Shown one piece after another: positions 61,141-64,000 of a stretch of DNA of 64,000 bases (position 1 is the first letter of the stretch; the number at the start of each line of letters is the position of its first letter). The position numbers and the translations under genes are program-made. This stretch comes from Sphingomonas sp. PP-CE-3A-406. Its GTDB lineage: Bacteria; Pseudomonadota; Alphaproteobacteria; Sphingomonadales; Sphingomonadaceae. The stretch covers positions 682,001 through 746,000 of the forward strand of contig NZ_RCWY01000001.1 of the NCBI RefSeq assembly GCF_003688625.1, read 5' to 3'. The notes under the pieces are model-generated. The model was not told the origin of the DNA, did not search any database, and saw only the letters and a program-made list of their open reading frames with translations.

Positions 61141-62043
61141 ATGGCAGCCCGCTCCAACGTTCCAGCGACGATTCCTGCGCTCGGCAGCGAGGCCGGTCTC
61201 AATCGCTATCTCGCCGAGATCAAGAAATTCCCGCTCCTGAAACCCGAGCAGGAATATATGCTCGCCAAGCGCTTCCAGGAGCATGGCGATACCGAGGCCG
61301 CGGCGCAGCTGGTGACCTCGCATCTTCGTCTCGTGGCGAAGATCGCGATGGGGTATCGCGGCTATGGCCTGCCGACGTCGGAGCTGATCTCCGAGGGCAA
61401 TATCGGCCTCATGCAGGGCGTGAAGAAGTTCGAGCCCGAGCGTGGTTTCCGTCTTGCGACCTATGCGATGTGGTGGATCCGCGCCTCGATCCAGGAATAC
61501 ATCCTGCGCTCGTGGAGCCTCGTGAAGATGGGCACCACCGCCGCGCAGAAGAAGCTGTTCTTCAACCTGCGCCGGATGAAGAGCCGCCTCGATGCGTTCG
61601 AGGACGGCGATCTGCGCCCCGAGCATGTCACCAAAATTGCGACAGATCTCGGTGTCGCCGAAACCGACGTCGTCAGCATGAATCGCCGCATGGCGATGGG
61701 TGGTGACACGTCGCTCAACGTGCCGATGCGTGAGGACGGCGAAGGCCAGTGGCAGGATTGGCTGCAGGACGATGCGCCGCTGCAGGATAAGATCGTCGCC
61801 GACGCGCAGGAAGCGGATGTTCGCCACTCGATGCTGGTGTCGGCGATGGACGACCTCAACGAGCGCGAGCAGCACATCCTGACCGAGCGTCGCCTGACGG
61901 ATGATCCCAAGACGCTCGAGGAACTGTCGCAGGTCTACGGCGTATCGCGCGAGCGCGTGCGGCAGATCGAAGTGCGCGCGTTCGAGAAGCTGCAAAAGGC
62001 GATGATGCGGATCGCCGGCGAGAAGCGCCTGCTGGCAGCGTAA
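61141..62043 (+). CDS. rpoH: RNA polymerase heat-shock sigma factor RpoH
   Basis: A 300-residue sigma-32. Region 2 has FPLLKPEQEYMLAKRFQEHG, LRLVAKIAMGYRGYGLP, EGNIGLMQGVKKFEPERGFR and LATYAMWWIRASIQEYIL; the RpoH box QKKLFFNLRRMKSRL follows near residue 140. Region 4 is LTDDPKTLEELSQVYGVSRE and RVRQIEVRAFEKLQKAM. It directs heat-shock genes. The ATG has AAAGGGA nine bases upstream. The flavin amine oxidase gene begins one base after the stop. Confidence 0.96.
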   Translation: MAARSNVPATIPALGSEAGLNRYLAEIKKFPLLKPEQEYMLAKRFQEHGDTEAAAQLVTSHLRLVAKIAMGYRGYGLPTSELISEGNIGLMQGVKKFEPERGFRLATYAMWWIRASIQEYILRSWSLVKMGTTAAQKKLFFNLRRMKSRLDAFEDGDLRPEHVTKIATDLGVAETDVVSMNRRMAMGGDTSLNVPMREDGEGQWQDWLQDDAPLQDKIVADAQEADVRHSMLVSAMDDLNEREQHILTERRLTDDPKTLEELSQVYGVSRERVRQIEVRAFEKLQKAMMRIAGEKRLLAA

Positions 62044-62044
62044 A

Positions 62045-63316
62045 GTGGCGCGCACCGTCGTCATTGGCGGCGGTGCAGCCGGTATTGCTGCGGCGCGGAC
62101 GCTGCATGACGCGGGCCATGATGTCTTGCTGGTCGAGGCCAGCGACCGCCTGGGTGGTCGAGCCCACAGCCTGCCCCTAGCCTCCCTGATCCCCCGCGAA
62201 GGCGGGGGTCCAGACTGGACCCCCGCCTTCGCGGGGGAACATGTTGATGCCGGTTGCGGCTGGCTGCACTCCGCCCAACGCAATCCTTGGACGTCGATAG
62301 CAGAGGCTACCGGCTTCACCGTCGACCGCTCCGATGCAAACTGGCGTACCCAGTGGCGTGACCTTGGCTTCTCGCCTGAAGATCAAGCGTCCTCCTCCGT
62401 CGCCTACCAAGCCTGGAACACGCGCGCCGTTGCCGCCCTCGAAGGCGCCGACCGCCCCCTCTCCGACTTCATTGACGCGCACGACAAGTGGCGCCCGAAG
62501 ATCGACGCGATCTCCGGCTACGCCAACGGCGCGAACCTGACCCAAGTGTCGCTCCACGACTGGGCCGCCTACGAAGACGCCTCCACCGACGACAACTGGA
62601 CGGTCAGGCAAGGCTACGGCACACTCGTCGCCAGCCATGCCGCTGGTCTGAACATCCGCCTCTCCACCCCGGTAACGCGCATCGACCACAGCGGCCGCCA
62701 CCTCAAGCTCGACACCACCGCCGGCACGATCGAGGCGGACCACGTCATCGTCTGCGTCCCCACTACCGTCCTCGCCAGGTCACAGATTGTGTTCGACCCG
62801 CCGCTCCCCGACAAGCACGCCGCCGCCGCCGACCTCCCGCTCGGGCTCGCGGACAAGGTGTTCCTCCACGTCGACCGTCCCGAATGGACAACCAACGCGC
62901 ACTTGATCGGTGACCCGTACAGCGCCTGCACGGCGAGCCACCGCTTGTCGCCGTTCGGCTGGCCGATCGTCGAAAGCTTCTTTGGCGGTGATTGCGCGGA
63001 TATGCTGGAGGACGGCGATGCAGCACAGTTCGCGATCGACGAACTCGTCGGACTTCTGGGAAGCGACTGGCACAAGCGCTTCACTCCGCTGGCCACGACC
63101 CGCTGGCGCCATGAACGCTATATCAGTGGCAGCTACAGCCACGCGCTCGTCGGTTGCGCCGGCCAGCGCGCCGTCCTCGCCGCATCGGTCGACGGCCGTA
63201 TCCACTTCGCCGGTGAAGCATGCCACGCCTTCGACTTCTCCACAGCCCACGGCGCGTACGAGACCGGTGTGACCGCGGCCCGCGCGGTCATTGGCGAGGC
63301 CTCGACGATCGCATAA
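62045..63316 (+). CDS. FAD-dependent amine oxidase-like protein with an in-frame palindromic insertion
   Basis: A 423-residue flavoprotein of the monoamine oxidase/amine oxidase family. The Rossmann start MARTVVIGGGAAGIAAARTL is followed by LLVEASDRLGGRAHS. Residues 49-65, LIPREGGGPDWTPAFAG, are encoded by a palindromic repeat inserted in frame; then the sequence resumes with VDAGCGWLHSAQRNPWTSI. The C-terminus includes FAGEACHAFDFSTAHGAYETG. Substrate unknown. The GTG is one base after the rpoH stop and no strong ribosome-binding site is seen. Confidence 0.85.
   Translation: MARTVVIGGGAAGIAAARTLHDAGHDVLLVEASDRLGGRAHSLPLASLIPREGGGPDWTPAFAGEHVDAGCGWLHSAQRNPWTSIAEATGFTVDRSDANWRTQWRDLGFSPEDQASSSVAYQAWNTRAVAALEGADRPLSDFIDAHDKWRPKIDAISGYANGANLTQVSLHDWAAYEDASTDDNWTVRQGYGTLVASHAAGLNIRLSTPVTRIDHSGRHLKLDTTAGTIEADHVIVCVPTTVLARSQIVFDPPLPDKHAAAADLPLGLADKVFLHVDRPEWTTNAHLIGDPYSACTASHRLSPFGWPIVESFFGGDCADMLEDGDAAQFAIDELVGLLGSDWHKRFTPLATTRWRHERYISGSYSHALVGCAGQRAVLAASVDGRIHFAGEACHAFDFSTAHGAYETGVTAARAVIGEASTIA
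62190..62240. repeat. Palindromic repeat inside a coding sequence, CCCGCGAAGGCGGG family
   Basis: Arms TCCCCCGCGAAGGCGGGGGT and CCCCCGCCTTCGCGGGGGA around CCAGACTGGA. It is 51 bases, a multiple of three, so the reading frame of the flavoprotein passes through it and encodes PREGGGPDWTPAFAG. The same family occurs between genes at 24727, 25948, 31862 and 39211. Confidence 0.85.
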
Positions 63317-63325
63317 GGAGCGGCG

Positions 63326-63997
63326 ATGGGCCTTATCCGCATCGCCGCCAAAATCGTCTTCGCTTTCGTCCTCATCACGGTCGCGTGGGTCGGCATCTAC
63401 CGCTTCGTGCCGGTGCCGTTCACTTGGACAATGATGGGCGACGTCATCAACGGCCACGGCGTGACGAAGGACTGGATGCCGCTTTCAGAGATGGATCCGG
63501 ACATGGCGCGCGCGGCAATCGCGGGCGAGGATTCTCGGTTTTGTTCGCATCACGGCTTCGATTTCAAGGCGATGGCAGGCGCGGCGGCGCGCAATGCGCA
63601 GGGCGGCCGGATCCGCGGTGGGTCGACGATTAGCCAGCAGACCGCGAAGAACGCATTTCTGTTCCAGGGCGGCGGCTATGTGCGGAAGGCGTTCGAGGCG
63701 TATTTCACCGTGCTGATCGAGGCGATGTGGCCGAAGCGGCGGATCATGGAGGTGTACCTCAACATCGCCGAGACGGGGATCGGGACGTACGGCGCGAACG
63801 CCGGGGCGATCCGGTATTTCAACCATGATGCGTCGCATCTGTCGCCGACCGAGGCGGGCCGGATCGCGGCGGTGCTGCCTCTGCCGAAGAAGCGCGCCGC
63901 GATTGATCCGCACGGGTTTGTGCGGAAGCATGGGAACACGCTGTCACGACGGGTTTCTGTCGTGCGGAACAACGGGTTGGATGGGTGTCTGCGATAG
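63326..63997 (+). CDS. mtgA: Monofunctional biosynthetic peptidoglycan transglycosylase
   Basis: A 223-residue GT51 glycosyltransferase that polymerises lipid II into glycan strands. Residues 8-30 form one N-terminal membrane segment (KIVFAFVLITVAWVGIYRF). The catalytic Glu is in AIAGEDSRFCSHHGFDFKAM near residue 69, followed by GGSTISQQTAKNAFLF and RIMEVYLNIAETGIGTYG, the GT51 motifs. AAGGAG precedes the ATG. It follows the flavoprotein by nine bases and ends near the right edge of the window. Confidence 0.97.
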   Translation: MGLIRIAAKIVFAFVLITVAWVGIYRFVPVPFTWTMMGDVINGHGVTKDWMPLSEMDPDMARAAIAGEDSRFCSHHGFDFKAMAGAAARNAQGGRIRGGSTISQQTAKNAFLFQGGGYVRKAFEAYFTVLIEAMWPKRRIMEVYLNIAETGIGTYGANAGAIRYFNHDASHLSPTEAGRIAAVLPLPKKRAAIDPHGFVRKHGNTLSRRVSVVRNNGLDGCLR

Positions 63998-64000
63998 GGG

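Noticed and set aside
60115..62319. 734-residue minus-strand ORF opposite rluD and rpoH
   Set aside because: Shadow frame of two clearly real genes; composition and lack of motifs show it is not coding. Parts such as SPAKAGVQSGPPPSRG are just the repeat read on the other strand.

Overview
The window is a chromosomal segment of a GC-rich alphaproteobacterium, most likely a Sphingomonadaceae member close to Sphingomonas. The evidence is the complex I gene order, gap and pgk near fba and thiE, zapA followed by 6S RNA and a 5-FCL gene, an RpoH with RpoH-type alphaproteobacterial sequence, ChpT, and many short palindromic repeats of the kinds seen in sphingomonads. I see no transposase, integrase, CRISPR array or prophage. 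Nearly all coding sequence is core or catabolic.

Layout: 1-3.8 kb, nuoA-B-C-D-E-(F, partial) on the minus strand. 4.2-9.8 kb, a minus-strand run: an RHH/MazF-like toxin-antitoxin pair, class I aldolase, thiE, an L,D-transpeptidase-like protein, an M23 peptidase, efp and an IMPase-family protein. 9.9-13.2 kb, a TlpA-like protein, then gap, a MOSC protein and pgk. 13.3-15.4 kb, a coiled-coil protein, zapA, 6S RNA, 5-FCL, DUF2842 and two identical tRNA-Asp genes. 15.4-16.7 kb, an AI-2E family transporter. 16.9-29.4 kb, an acyl-CoA catabolic region: ligase, serine hydrolase, FadJ-like protein, amidase, two acyl-CoA dehydrogenases, thioesterase, amidohydrolase and a 3-hydroxyisobutyrate dehydrogenase-like protein. 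29.5-31.7 kb, ilvA and an aminoacyl-tRNA-protein transferase. 31.9-35.2 kb, a circularly permuted ATP-grasp / alpha-E / transglutaminase-like cluster. 35.4-41.7 kb, DsbD-like, PhoK-like, beta-helix and antiporter genes. 41.8-46.0 kb, pspF and a sigma-54-driven psp operon with five extra small PspB-like genes. 46.2-47.6 kb, sufE, a thioredoxin-fold ferredoxin and a J-domain protein. 47.8-50.0 kb, a SulP transporter and a beta-carbonic anhydrase. 50.0-53.3 kb, a TonB_C/TPR protein, rnpB and an AmpD-like amidase. 53.5-59.5 kb, the chemotaxis operon cheA-W-Y-B-R behind chpT. 59.7-64 kb, a JAMM protein, an RluA-family synthase, rpoH, a flavin amine oxidase and mtgA.

The best candidate for an under-described system is the psp operon. 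After a clear -24/-12 promoter it encodes a 47-residue exported or membrane peptide, PspA, PspB, PspC, and then five small proteins. Each of the five has one N-terminal membrane segment and a C-terminal coil resembling PspB. A recurring C-terminal EI-x-x-LR motif is shared with PspC and PspA. Other points of interest are a transglutaminase-like protein whose catalytic Cys position is Pro, a CheA with a degenerate receiver-like tail, a toxin-antitoxin pair with a 16-bp palindrome over its -10 box just upstream of fba, and palindromic elements that have become coding sequence (in frame inside a flavoenzyme, and as the C-terminus of a ferredoxin-like protein).

About 18 palindromic elements of several families lie in the window, mostly between genes and often exactly at operon junctions, just upstream of a ribosome-binding site. 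Function calls rest on motif recognition from the translated sequence; no database search was run.
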